64,000 nucleotides of DNA from Timema cristinae (GCA_039000515.1 JBCFYV010000232.1:38291-102290); one strand, 5' to 3'; numbered from the stretch's first letter, positions 44,568 through 54,764 are shown. Notes: generated by a model not told the origin, from the letters alone. Program-made: numbers and translations.

Positions 44568-44792
44568 TTAGTACCCTTTCGAGTTATACGCTTATGGGTT
44601 AGGATTTGAGAAGGTTAGATATAGAGGACGTGAACCCACATTTTCGCGGAGGGAGAGTGGAAAACAATTTAGGGAAAACGACCCCAGTTCAACTGAGCGA
44701 GATTCTAACCTAGGTCTCCCCGTCCTCGGCAGTCTAGCTCAACATGAAACTAGTGCGTTAGCTAACTATGCCACCAAGGTGGGCATTAGTAT
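44568..44792 (-). repeat. SINE family A, head type 1, inverted
   Basis: On the - strand: CCACCTTGGTGGCATAGTTA, GCTAACGCACTAG, a B-box region TAGGTTAGAATCTCGCTC, the body (TTTTCCACTCTCCCTCCGCG) and the tail relic ATAACTCGAAAGGGTAC at the left end. Confidence 0.85.
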
Positions 44793-45029
44793 AAGATAAT
44801 GGTGAATATAATCATTCCAGTGTTTAAAAAGGGGGTTTTACCGATACCAAATATATACTTAGGAAACTCTTTCCATTGTACGTTCCATGCTTTTAACTTT
44901 TTATTTTAGTTAATAAAGTAGCATATCACTTATGTACTTTGTTTATATTAATTTGACAACATGTAAAAATAAATGCAACCTTTACAACTTAAGTATTTAA
45001 TTTTAATTACTGATATATTTTTTGTGCTA

Positions 45030-45245
45030 TGTCTTACTTCCTACTACAGCTATCCGCGTATTTACTCCTAAGGATAAAGAATGAGGAAGGTAAAACGTTT
45101 GGGAAATGTGCCCGTATTTGCGTTGAAGAAGAATTATAAGCATATTAGGAAAAAACACTCTCAGTACACTCCATCGGGATTCGAACACTGATACCCTAGT
45201 TATTTGCAGTCCAGTCTAACGAAGAAGGGAATCCTAAAGAATGGT
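45030..45245 (-). repeat. SINE family A, inverted, diverged
   Basis: On the - strand: GTTAGACTGGACTGCAAATA, a B-box region TGTTCGAATCCCGATGG, GTGTACTGAGAGTGTTTTTT and body relics, with a weak tail near 45030. Confidence 0.65.
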
Positions 45246-45349
45246 GACCGCAGAAGCTGGTCACAAAATATTTAATAATTCATTTACAAGTGCATTTCCA
45301 AGACTAGTGTCTCTTACGTTTAAACTGTAGAAGTACTGGCATTGTATAT

Positions 45350-46030
45350 TTGAGTCAAACACTCAATTGTTTGAAAAGTTTCGGTCAATGAAAGGGGGGT
45401 GAGGCGGGGCTAAGGGACTACCGCTACCTGGACTATTGTACTCGGAGAGACAGCAATTCTTAGCTTGTCTTTCTCACGAGGAACATTTTGCTATAGAGAG
45501 TTGTTTTAAAGAATTCTCACTTGGAAGCGCTGTTATCACTGGGTATTTTAAGTTCTACCTGACTCGAGGAGCGCAACAAATCTCCCGTAAGGCTGTGTAT
45601 CTGTTATTTCTTTGTCTGTGACCTAGGCTCAAATACTCTAAAAACTCCATCTGGGTGATTTTTCCCTCTAGGTTTTGTTTATAAACCGTCTCTGCCAGTT
45701 CCTTCACTGTAATGTCCAATGGTACGTTCAATATAGTAACCTCTTCCTCGGATCTTCACAACTGAGAGCCTCCAATAATTGGATCCCTTTTTTTATATTT
45801 TCTGTGTCCTCGTTGTCCTCAGTCTTTATTACCTGCTGGCCGAATATACCTGATCCGGATCTTATACTTGGCATGATTGTGCTTGGAATTACCTTTACTT
45901 GTAATTGTTTGTTTCTAACCCATCTGAAAGTGGGTAATGTCAGTGAGTGAGTCAGCCGTGTGTATTTATAGTAGTACAATTTGCCGTTATAGCTGATCGT
46001 CTGGTCGTTAAATTCTCGCCAACCTAAGTA
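45350..46030. other. GC-richer, coding-like stretch of unknown identity
   Basis: Composition differs from the flanks, and open frames exist on both strands: + at 45675-45950 (91 codons, strongly hydrophobic) and - at 45979-45728 (83 codons, with an IKTEDNEDTENIKKGIQLLE acidic helix). The - strand composition looks more natural. Fragments continue on the - strand to about 45380 with stops (LESGRT, NVPREKDKLRIAVSP). I recognise no family; it is probably a decayed mobile-element or host gene fragment. Confidence 0.3.
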
Positions 46031-46177
46031 GCCTATTTAAGAGACCTGACTCACATTAGGTTATGTTTCATTTAACCGTCAGGTATAAGTTAAATAAAAT
46101 CCTGATATATTAATCCTTACGTGAATCAAATAACACCGTATTCAACTTACGTTAACATAGCGAACGTTACTCAAAAT

Positions 46178-46562
46178 AAGGTGGGGATGTCAGGGACGCT
46201 TTAAGAAAAAAAAAAAAAGAGTATTTGTAGTTTTTTGTTTTAGTCAAAATAAAAAAAAATGCTTTATTGCTTTAGTAAAACCCTAGAGTTAATTTATCTT
46301 CACATAGTGATACCTTCAATTTTTGTAATATCTGTCAAGGGTGTCCTGGAATTCTATGACAGCTTTTTATCTTCATTTAAAAAGGTTCTCAGCTAATGGC
46401 GCTATGTTCATGATAGATATTCAACAACTGTTGATATCACCATGTGAAGAAAGTTAAACTTTTTGTTTATGCTGGAGAAATATTTGATAAATATTTGATT
46501 TATTTTGTCAAAAATGTTTATTTATAAAAAGCTGCAAACATACTAAGCTCCCAGTTTTAAAT
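46178..46562. mobile_element. Palindromic MITE, family P (long form)
   Basis: Left end AAGGTGGGGATG as in the 7180 copy. The right half contains AGATATTCAACAACTGTTGA, TATCACCATGTGAAGAAAGT and TGCTGGAGAAATATTTGAT, mirrored in the left half by AATTTATCTTCACATAGTGA. The right end (CTCCCAGTTTTAAATTG) is eroded. Confidence 0.6.
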
Positions 46563-46617
46563 TGTTATTTGTGTTAACTTGACTCACTACACGTACGTGT
46601 TATACGCATATGAATGA

Positions 46618-46872
46618 CAGACTCACTTTGGTGGCCGCATGGTATAAGGTGTCGCTCTCGCAATAGACTATACTGCTAATATATGTGATATCTGTGGTTT
46701 AAATCACTGTGAGCTGCACTGAGGATAGTTTTCCTAAAATTGATTTCACCTCCATCTACCCGCAAGTGTGTGTACACTTCCTCTAAATTTACCTATCCTA
46801 AAAGCTAGAACATTAGAGTAACTATAACTTAGGCTTATAGCCCGAATGGGTAGTAAGGCACGGTGTTACAAT
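46618..46872 (+). repeat. SINE family A, diverged but full length
   Basis: Head TTGGTGGCCGCATGGTATAA, a poor B box (GTGGTTTAAATCACTG), body (GCACTGAGGATAGTTTTCC, CACTTCCTCTAAATTTACC) and tail (GCTTATAGCCCGAATGGG, TAGTAAGGCACGGTGTTA). Confidence 0.8.
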
Positions 46873-47001
46873 AGAACGCTAGGGTGGTTTGGATTATAAA
46901 AACTTAATTTCAGATTTGGTTTACGTGCATAAAGTGTGGGAGCCAATCATATAGCAAGTGGGAAAAATATTCCTGTGTTCCCGACATTTATATATATGTT
47001 A

Positions 47002-47515
47002 CAGTCCACATCCGATTCCGGACAAACTAGATCGGATTAGGCCCAAAACGGTACATCCTGCTGCTTGTAGGATAAACCGATATAGCCTGAAGTTTTCAGT
47101 TAATACTAGTTTTCATTCTTCTTGACCCATACAATGAGTTGACCCTAGACATGTTTCATCATGTACATATCACGTGAAAATATTGTCACTTAACCTTACC
47201 TAACCTAACTTAAACCTGGACTAAATTCATTAATCCTGAAATTTTGGCCATAGCTTATGAAATAAATTACTATAGCTTACCATTTTAATAGGTTAAATCA
47301 GTTTTAGGTTAGGTTAGGTTAGGTTATGTGATAACATTTTCACGTAATCTGTGAATTATGAAACATGTCCAAGGTCAACTCATCATACGTGTTAAGAAGA
47401 ATCAAATCTAGTATTAACTTAAAATATCAGGTTATATTGGTTTATCCTACAAGCGGCAGGATTTATTAATTTGGTCTAGTGTGATTTAGTTAGTCCTGAA
47501 TTCGGTTTTGGACTG
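47002..47515. mobile_element. Tc1/mariner-type MITE with long inverted ends
   Basis: The element begins CAGTCCACATCCGATTCC, ends with the inverse of CAGTCCAAAACCGAATTC and is flanked by TA on both sides, the target duplication of Tc1/mariner elements. The inverted arms are about 200 bp long with shared blocks such as GCTTGTAGGATAAACC, GTTAATACTAG and GAGTTGACC with GACATGTTTCAT. Near the inner ends both arms carry AACCTAACCTAACC, i.e. TTAGG-type repeats. No transposase. Confidence 0.85.
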
Positions 47516-47699
47516 TATCATACATATATATAAACCCAAAACACCCCATCGAATTAAAGCAAGTCTAGTTTGAGTCAAACACTTATAATCGAACCACCAT
47601 TTTTGTATGTTTCAATACAATTAAATAACTTCTTGTAACAACATCATTGTTTGATAAAGAATATTTTTGTAGGTTTTTAATATTCGTTCAGAAACAGTT

Positions 47700-48205
47700 T
47701 TTCCTTTAAATTATGATTATTATAACACAAACAAAAGTTTTTAATCATTTAAATTTATCAGCAGTTAAATATCCATTATTTTGATTGATACATTTTACTA
47801 AGAATTAAACCTATAACTGAATGAATACTAAGTAAAAAACATATATATTTGTAATATATGTGATTTTTACCACCGCGTATTACTACCCATTAGTGTTATA
47901 CGTTTATTTATAATATTAACAGTCATACTTATAAAGAACGATTGAAATGAGAATTGGTGCAAATTTTGGGGAAGAGATTTTTTATATACATGTATTTTCT
48001 TGGAAAACACTCTTTAAATTATGTTTTATTGGAAACGATTCTCTCTTTAAAATCCATTACATGTTTGGATCGCTATTAAAAATGTATTAGTTTAAAATAA
48101 AAATAAAATATATAAAATAGTTTTTTTCGATTATTACTTAAGTGCTTTGTAAGTTTTTAAACCCTAAGTTTGTTAAGGTGAAACAAGATCTACATTAATA
48201 AAAAC
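47700..48205 (+). promoter_or_regulatory. Upstream region of the protease gene, with TATA box
   Basis: TATAAAA at 48111-48117 lies 89 bp before the ATG, so a transcript start about 30 bp further on would leave a 5' leader of about 65 nt. The region as a whole is duplicated at 18360-18806. No specific factor sites are claimed. Confidence 0.4.
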
Positions 48206-48251
48206 ATGTCAACAGGTAGCTTGTGGCTAATTTGGATATGTTGCTTCACAG
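48206..48251 (+). CDS. Trypsin-like serine protease, exon 1 (signal peptide)
   Basis: The exon reads MSTGSLWLIWICCFT plus the first base of a Gly codon. It is a short N-terminus followed by a hydrophobic core rich in Leu/Trp/Ile/Cys, as expected for a secretory signal peptide. The donor is GTAGAC right after CACAG (48252). The splice is phase 1: the remaining two bases of the codon open the exon at 51132, giving a continuous frame. Support comes also from the paralogous exon at 18807-18852, which has the same length and donor. It is short, so a chance match is possible, but the phase agreement and the duplication together argue for it. The product should be an extracellular or gut-lumen enzyme. 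Confidence 0.55.
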
Positions 48252-48409
48252 GTAGACACATTATATTATTTAATATATGTCTGTTTTGTATGCTCCCGTG
48301 AGTCGTAAAATATAGTAAAGTGTTATACATACATTAAAGCAAGCTAATTTTGAAAACTAATTCTTATAGTTACATACTAAATTACGGCGTTCCTTATGAG
48401 GTAAGTAGT

Positions 48410-49470
48410 GAACTGTGCAAATAGTTTAAAAAAACTTCGTCTTTCAGACACCCTTTCATTACATTCTCCCTTTGCTTAGTCATCCATACACCGAGCTATA
48501 CATGGTTTTTTACTCTTAAAACTAGTTGTATCTTTCTTTTTTCACACATTCTTCTAGAATATTTAACCACGCATTACATGGCCTACCCCTTCCTTTTGAT
48601 CCACACCCTCTGTAATCTCCCCCTTTGGGGGATAATATGCCATTTTGTGTTACGACCTAGGATAAGGGTGGTGACAGGTATATGACTGTTTAAATTCCCA
48701 TTATTGATGTAAACGTAGTAGTTTAAGGTTTTATTTTACTACTTTGAACTACTACAAAATTTGGTGTTGTAAAGAAATTGCTAAATATAAAATAACTATT
48801 TGAAAAGAATTACTCAGGAGCTAGTGACAGAATGAATTTAGTAAGTAATGCGTTACCAAAGGCTTGAAGGACACACTAGGTGGTCTTACACGGTTATGAA
48901 CCCCGATACCTTGGTCATGACGGTATCCCCAAGCAGACGTACTAGAAGATCAGGCGTCCTAACCCACATATACCACAAAACGGGAAGAGTAACTCCCTTA
49001 GAATCGATAATGAATTATCAGTCATGTGAGTTCAAAATTAATACTACTTCTAGAACAACTTTCCTGATTACCAAAAGGAATACTGAAAAGACCTTCTGGC
49101 CGTCAGAACTTATGAGCGATAGTTTTCTCACTTATCAAAACACGTTGTTATAATCGTTCTGTCTCTTTCAAACTTCAATATCACAATCTTAAAATAAACA
49201 ACCACCCTAATTTAGGGTATGTAGTTTTCCCTTCGTTCATATATTTTTTCTTCACTCGATCCACACTCATCCTCTCAACATGCCCAAACCAACGTAAGAC
49301 GATCTTTCACTTTTACTTATTGGATTTACTTTCAACTTGCACTTCTTTAGCACACCTTCATTAATGAATCTGTCAATTCGAGCTTTTCCAGAAAACTTTT
49401 TAGATATATCATTTAAACTACACTCACCTTGTTCTTGTGTTTCTCAAACCCTTTAATGGGTTTGGGATTC
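48410..49470 (-). pseudogene. Decayed LINE reverse-transcriptase C-terminus, within the protease intron
   Basis: On the - strand, around 49298-49268, one frame reads LRWFGHVERM followed by DRVKKK, the hallmark C-terminal motif of many insect non-LTR reverse transcriptases. About 680 bp on, around 48594-48567, comes GRGRPCNAW followed by LNILEECVKKE, then SSVYG-LSKG pieces to about 48410. This is the usual order of motifs, though normally much closer, so about 500 bp may be inserted between (48650-49200). Stops and shifts show it is dead. It is inserted antisense in the first intron of the protease gene. Confidence 0.65.
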
Positions 49471-49900
49471 TAGTTTGAAAGAAAAAAAAATTGCACATTA
49501 TAGATATATATTTAAAATAACAAGTATGGGTTTAAAGTGTTTTTATTGGGTTATTTAAAATGAACTTACTAAAACAACTTATTTTATACACTCGATTGAA
49601 TACTCAAATTAAAGTTATAATAGAAACAACTAGTCTTCTAATGGTAATTTCCTCTTATATTAGTGAAATTTCTAATTTAACCAACGATACAAGTTCGACA
49701 CGTTCCAGCATTATAAACCTAGATTCTTATGTTAGCAGAGAACAGTGCTACTGACTTAGCAAAGACGTATCGTGTAGATGATAAAATATCTGTAGTGATA
49801 TTAAAATGATTATTCTGCTGTTGTTTCCATTTAAAAATATATAAATATCCTTACCTTTATTTGGCTAGTGTCAGTAATTCTTTCGTTAAACAAGTTAAGT
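49471..49900. other. AT-rich intron sequence, nothing recognised
   Basis: The 64-codon frame at 49560-49754 has Ser/Thr/Ile-rich chance-like composition. No other feature. Confidence 0.35.
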
Positions 49901-49902
49901 TG

Positions 49903-50065
49903 TTTTGTATGTATGTATGTATTAATATGTATGAGTCTGTGTTTGTCTGTATGCATATATGTATATATATATATATGTATGTATGTTTTAATATGTATGA
50001 GTCTGTGTTTGTTTGTAAGCGTATATGTATATATATGTATGTATATATGCATGCATGTATGGATG
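49903..50065. repeat. Tandem duplication of 66 bp with (GTAT)n and (AT)n
   Basis: TTAATATGTATGAGTCTGTG occurs at 49922 and 49988, each preceded by (GTAT)n and followed by an ATATGTATATAT tract. The Cys/Met/Tyr-rich frames on + and the Ile/His/Tyr-rich frame on - are artefacts of the microsatellite. Confidence 0.9.
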
Positions 50066-50500
50066 TTTTTCAAATTATTACAATTTGGACACCAATATAT
50101 TATGAAAGACTAATGATCAAATACAATTACTTTGACTAGAAAATAAACTATCCCAAATAAGGTTCAAATGTTGTAAGACCATAAAAATCTAATAGTCCCC
50201 AATAAGTAAGAATATACATTAAATCCCATCACACAAAATATATAAATCTGAAAAAGTATAGCCCAAAATGACCAAATAGAATATCTTCATGGTTATAGCT
50301 GAATTTAACCCAAACCTAGCTTCAAAAGAAAAAATATAAAAACAAACATCTTCAGAATAATTATAACTTACATTTATTAAGTCCCTGACTGCTATTGGAA
50401 TCAAAGAATGATGCCCCGTGCTAGATACATGACTATTTCCTATTTAACACAATGGGGAAAATTTGGTATATTGGTATTTCAAGTCCAATAATGTCATCTT
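50066..50500. other. AT-rich intron sequence, nothing recognised
   Basis: No repeat or exon identified. Confidence 0.35.
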
Positions 50501-50935
50501 CAGCTAGATAGTGCGTTGTTCTCTCATCGACGCCTGCACACAGCGTCGATAGGCCAACTATACATAGGTAGGGAAACAAACGTTATGGCACATAGCGCCT
50601 CTTTTCTCCAAGTCCTAGCGCCTGCGTAGCGCCCGCCACTCGGGAAAGCTAGCAGGATTAAATAGCACTCGACAGCTTTAATCTAGTTAAGTCTCGGATA
50701 ACGTGAATGGCCACCAGGGATGTGAGCGAAGTATCCAAACACGGCACTGGTTTCCCGGTAAAATGGTGTAAGTATATTTGCACTTATGTAGGTGGCATAG
50801 GTAAGGTGTCGAAGATGTTATTAGCCAAGGTACATTGCTCAAGGCTGATGTACAGACGACATCGCGAAGACAACATTAATTTATATCAAAATTTCTAGTT
50901 GGAATTTTTTGAGGAACGCAATACTTTCTCTCTGA
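50500..50935. other. GC-rich island in the protease intron
   Basis: Contains CATCGACGCCTGCACACAGC, CATAGCGCCTCTTTTC and CCTAGCGCCTGCGTAGCGCC. A 63-codon frame at 50707-50898 (ATRDVSEVSKHGTGFPVKW...) resembles no family known to me. A GTAAGTAT donor-like string lies at 50768. It could be an alternative first exon or a retroelement leader; evidence for either is thin. Confidence 0.25.
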
Positions 50936-51131
50936 GGTGTCGAGATAAAATAAAACAACATATATTATAACCATTCCTTGTTTACCCGATAAATAATCAA
51001 AAGTCCTTTTTAACAAAGTATATTTAAAGATTGACGTCATGAATTACGTCAACGCTGGTAACTAGCTAAAGAATAATACATCAGTTGTCTATTGCATACA
51101 AATACTAATTTTAATGGTTTTTATTTTATAG

Positions 51132-51214
51132 GTTCGTATAAATCTGCTATTTGTAAAAGACCTCCCAAAATTGACGGTGGTAAAAACGCATGTATAAAAG
51201 ATTTCCCTTTTATG
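51132..51214 (+). CDS. Trypsin-like serine protease, exon 2 (activation site)
   Basis: Acceptor TTTATTTTATAG, donor GTGAGT. The exon opens with two bases completing the Gly codon from exon 1, then 27 codons starting SYKSAICKRPPKIDGGKN. The PPK-IDGG junction is the zymogen activation site: cleavage after Lys would free the Ile-Asp-Gly-Gly N-terminus (Ile-Val-Gly-Gly in most family members). It ends with ACIKDFPFM, matching the conserved FP-(Y/F)-M/Q strand start, in phase 0, which fits the next exon exactly. The short propeptide has one Cys. This exon defines the family as S1 (chymotrypsin-fold) together with exon 3. Confidence 0.8.
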
Positions 51215-51713
51215 GTGAGTTTATTTTTATTATATCTATCCCTTTTTATCTTGACAAATAAATCCATTCAAATAAAATCACCTAAATATTTTAAATCTGT
51301 TGTCTGAAATATACTATATATTATTAAATTAGAATAAACTTCTATTCTTTCAGTAAAGTTATTTAAATTCATTGTTTACTTATAATTAGCTTAAAACCTC
51401 CAAACCCTAAATTTGCCTCCTACCCTTCTAATTTTATCCAAACAAATCCCCGTGAAGAACGTTTTTTTTAACCAGTACAGTAAGCAACTAAACAAAGAAA
51501 AATATTATGTGGAATATTTTTAATTAAAAAAATATAATCTATTAGAATTTATCTACCACAAGTATTAGTATATATATAAATTTTAATATTTATACATACA
51601 TATAAATATTTATATTTATAATATACATATATATATATGAGATTTAGTAACTAAATATGTTTTAGTAGTAGTAATATGCTAAATAATAAAAATTGAACGT
51701 AAAATCATTTCAG

Positions 51714-51814
51714 GCCGCCCTGATACTCAAAGACTTAAATTGGCATTCATGCGGAGGAGCTATAATTAGTAAAACTTACATCATTACTGCAGCGCATTGT
51801 TTCAAAATATGCAG
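51714..51814 (+). CDS. Trypsin-like serine protease, exon 3 (catalytic His)
   Basis: Acceptor ATCATTTCAG, donor GTAAGT. It reads AALILKDLNWHSCGGAIISK and then TYIITAAHCFKICR. SCGGAII and TAAHC are the defining S1 motifs: the two Cys form the disulfide around the active-site His, which is in TAAHC. Length is 33 codons plus two bases, so splicing is phase 2 to the next exon, which starts with one base. Nothing in this exon is damaged. The very clean motif, canonical splice sites and phase agreement with neighbours make it the most certain coding segment of the window. Confidence 0.9.
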
Positions 51815-51967
51815 GTAAGTTATAACAAAATGGTGTCTTGCAAATTTAATAATAATTATTAATTTAAACTTGAAACTAAATTATATTTTGATAGTTATGT
51901 ATCTAAATATTATATATTGAATATGCTAGTTATTAAAAAAAATCGGAGAATATGTGTTTTATATACC

Positions 51968-52300
51968 ACCATGAAACTAACGCGTTAACAAACTACACAA
52001 CTAAGGTGGGCTATTATATATATAGCCCACCTCATATACATATACACAACATATCGTGCGACTACACAACTGAGGTGTAGTTTGTTAACGCGTTAGTATC
52101 ATAGTGACCAGGACTTAAGAGGACAGGGAGATCGAGGATCAAATCTCGGTTGGGTTAGTTAAATTGTCTTCCACTCTCCATCAATGCAAATGTAGGTTAA
52201 CCTCTTCTATATTCCACCATCCCAATTTCTGACCTATTAGCGTAATTAGTATTTAAGCTTATAACTCGAACGTGTAGTAAGATAAGAGGTTAAATAAATA
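51968..52300 (+). repeat. SINE family A with inverted duplicate of its head
   Basis: 52020-52295 is a family A copy (head GGTGTAGTTTGTTAACGCGT, B box GAGGATCAAATCTCGG, body TTCCACTCTCCATCAATGC, tail AACTCGAACGTGTAGTAAG). At 51968-52013 the head alone appears inverted (ACGCGTTAACAAACTACACA, AAGGTGGGC). Between them is an AT-rich spacer with TATATAGCCCACCTC. The pair would fold into a hairpin in the intron RNA. Confidence 0.75.
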
Positions 52301-52369
52301 AATATATTATAAAAGTTTGTCTAAACAACGTGTTACTAACCATTGAGTTTTAGTAAACTTTTTACTAAC

Positions 52370-52545
52370 TACGTCAAATAGTTTTGGATGAGAATTGTTA
52401 AATTAGAGAAAATGAAATGGCGATTGTGGGTATTAAGAGGGGGAAACCATTTTGAAAAAACATTAAACATTAACCCAACCGGGATTCAACTACGATCTCC
52501 CTGTGATCGGGAATATAGTCTTGTCACAAGTTTTAGATACTATAC
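52370..52545 (-). repeat. SINE family A, inverted, diverged
   Basis: On the - strand: a B-box region GTAGTTGAATCCCGGTTGGG, TAATGTTTTTTCAAAATGG, TTTCCCCCTCTTAAT and CATTTTCTCTAATTTAAC; the tail is missing. Confidence 0.55.
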
Positions 52546-52649
52546 GTGTGAATGTTAATATTTTATATTTTCCTGTCATTTTTCATATTTATCTATAAAA
52601 ATATGAATATATAAATATAAATATATATATATACAATATATACGATTTA

Positions 52650-53575
52650 TTCTTAAACTTTTTACCTAGGGCTTCTATAAAGTACCACTGAGGGATTTTT
52701 GGAATTAAGTAGCTAATCCTAAATCCAAGGGTATCTTAATTTCTCAAATTTCGCTTTAAACAATTTAATTTATATTTTTATATCTAGACACTGAATATAA
52801 CTGGACAAGATGGCCACTTTTTGCTCATGAGAATTCATTTGAGACTACTACTTTACAATAAAAATTATCTAATTATCATAATTTCTTCACAATTATTTGA
52901 GATACGAAATAGCTTACCTTTGTAAAGTTGTAATTCTATTAAAGATACAAATTATTTAGTTCAAGAATATATTTAAAAAATTGATTACTTCTGTGCTGTA
53001 GGAATATATATACATATACATATATTAAACATATACACACATATACATATATATATATACATACATATAGTTATATATACACATATATAGTTAATATACA
53101 CATATATAGTTATATATACATATATAGTTATATATACATATATATAGTTATATATACATAAATATAGTTAATATACATATATATAGTTATATATAGTTAT
53201 ATATATTTATGTATACATATATATAAGGCTATATATACATATATATAGAGCTATATATATATATATATTCTTTTGATTCAGGTTTTTTGAAAATGAATTT
53301 GATTCTTATGCTCTTTTGTGGACAAATTTAATTCTATTTTCTCGATTTTTCTCTAACAGTGTTTCTAGTTCCTAATGCCATAGAATAATTTGGCCTAAGT
53401 AACAGTGTATATTATATCATTTATAATTATTGGTATATTATTTATATAAAATGAACATAGCTACTACTTCATTTCACAAATCTTATTAGTTATTAATAAA
53501 CTTCTATTTTAAGATAAAACAGGTAGAAAGGGTGTCTGGTGCACCATATGATTTTTTTATAAATAAATTTTCACT
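52650..53575 (+). repeat. Duplicated intron segment (copy of 39.04-40.14 kb)
   Basis: Collinear with 39041-40135 (see the blocks listed there), ending with the shared GGTGCACCA about 95 bp before the Asp exon. The central part is filled by a CATATA/TATATG microsatellite instead of the MITE seen in the other copy. Confidence 0.6.
53005..53272. repeat. Compound AT microsatellite
   Basis: About 270 bp of TATACATATATAG-type units, locally regular at about 22-24 bp spacing (TAGTTATATATACATATA). Low complexity, high slippage potential. Confidence 0.95.
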
Positions 53576-53639
53576 CGCTCACTAATTAATTCAATGAATA
53601 TACAATTAATGTAAAATATTATTCTCTCTTTCTAAAAAG

Positions 53640-53797
53640 CCAAGCTAAAAATTGCACCATTTTTGGAAAAGATGATCTCTTCGTTCGAGTAGGCTCAACC
53701 AAATGGAAACGGGTGGTAAAAATACGATATCGAAGACATTTTTTCACATAAAAAATTTAACAAGATAACTTTGCAATACGATATAGCTCTAATCAAG
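53640..53797 (+). CDS. Trypsin-like serine protease, exon 4 (catalytic Asp), frameshifted
   Basis: Begins after AAAAAG (acceptor without strong pyrimidine tract) with the one base needed for phase, then QAKNCTIFGKDDLFVRVGST and KWKR, a typical strand before the Asp loop. Near the A5 run at 53718-53722 there is one base too many (or two missing), after which the frame reads YDIEDIFSHKKF and QYDIALIK, the latter holding the catalytic Asp. The donor GTAAGT follows directly. The shift would truncate the protein at a TAA soon after. A single homopolymer error would restore agreement with the family, so either a sequencing error or a young pseudogene is possible. Later exons (specificity pocket, GDSGGP) were not found downstream. 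Confidence 0.8.
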
Positions 53798-53851
53798 GTA
53801 AGTTAAAATATAAATAAATTCTGTCCAATTAATGCACTAATTTATACTGCA

Positions 53852-54677
53852 ACTAGCTTTTACCCGTCGCGGCTTCGCCCGCAATAATTGATAATATCTT
53901 TTAATTTTTAACTAAACTGTTTTGTTCATAAATCAAACTTTATTTTTTTCAAATATCTATGCATTTTTTCTAGTTCTAGCTGTAAATAATTTTGCCGTAT
54001 TTTAATTTTCACTTTTAAATATTTCGTAATAAAATAAATATATATTATTTAAGTTATCAATTTATAAATTTAATTTATTTTAAATTTTTAGCTTCATAAT
54101 TAGTAAAATGAATAAATTTTGAAGCTAAAATTTTTTTTTTTATAATTGATAACTTAAAATAATATATATTTATTTTATAACTAAATATTTAAAAGTGAAA
54201 AATTAAAATCTAAGTTCTAGCTGTAAATAATTTTGTCGTATTTTAATTTTCACTTTTAAATATTTCGTAATAAAATAAATATATAATATTTAAGATTTTA
54301 ATTATAAATTGAATTTTTTTAAATTTTTAACTTCATAATTAGTAAGATAAATAAATTAAATTTAAAAAGTCTCGAACTACATAGCTAAAATCACATCATA
54401 TTTATTATTTATTAGTATGAAATACTTCACACTAATTACTATTTACTTTAATTACAAAATATCAAATCACAAATTCTTAATAACATCGTTTCAATTACAT
54501 TTAATCATATAGTTATTATTATTTAAAATCAAAGGTTGGGAATAGTCCTATATGTTTATTCCAGGACATACTCTACCAACGTACAAAGTTTCATTCGAAT
54601 CTGTTCAGCAGTTTTGGCGTCATTGAATAACAAACATCCAAACACACAAACTTTCTCATTTATAATATTAGTAGATA
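53852..54677. mobile_element. Dispersed insect repeat with GCGGCTTCGCCCGC end
   Basis: Begins ACTAGCTTTTACCCGTCG then CGGCTTCGCCCGCAATAA; ends CAAAGTTTCATTCGAATC, TGTTCAGCAGTTTTGGCGTC, ACAAACTTTCTCATTTATAA and TATTAGTAG. This pairing of ends is widespread in insect genomes, where I recall it as the 3' part of RTE-like or related elements. Inside, a block of about 135 bp (TTCTAGCTGTAAATAATTTT, AATTTTCACTTTTAAATATT) appears direct (53968), inverted (54115) and direct again (54215). Confidence 0.7.
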
Positions 54678-54764
54678 AAAATAGATAATTTAATTGGTTT
54701 ATTATAAAATGATTCTACAGGCGAAACGTAATATTGGAGTGTTTATTTAGCACTGTGTCTTAGT

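Noticed and set aside
47295..47325. Interstitial telomere tract
   Set aside because: Only about four TTAGG-type units, present in both arms of a MITE, so part of that element.
49831..50139. Repeat-rich frames on both strands
   Set aside because: Caused by (GTAT)n/(AT)n microsatellite and a 66-bp duplication.
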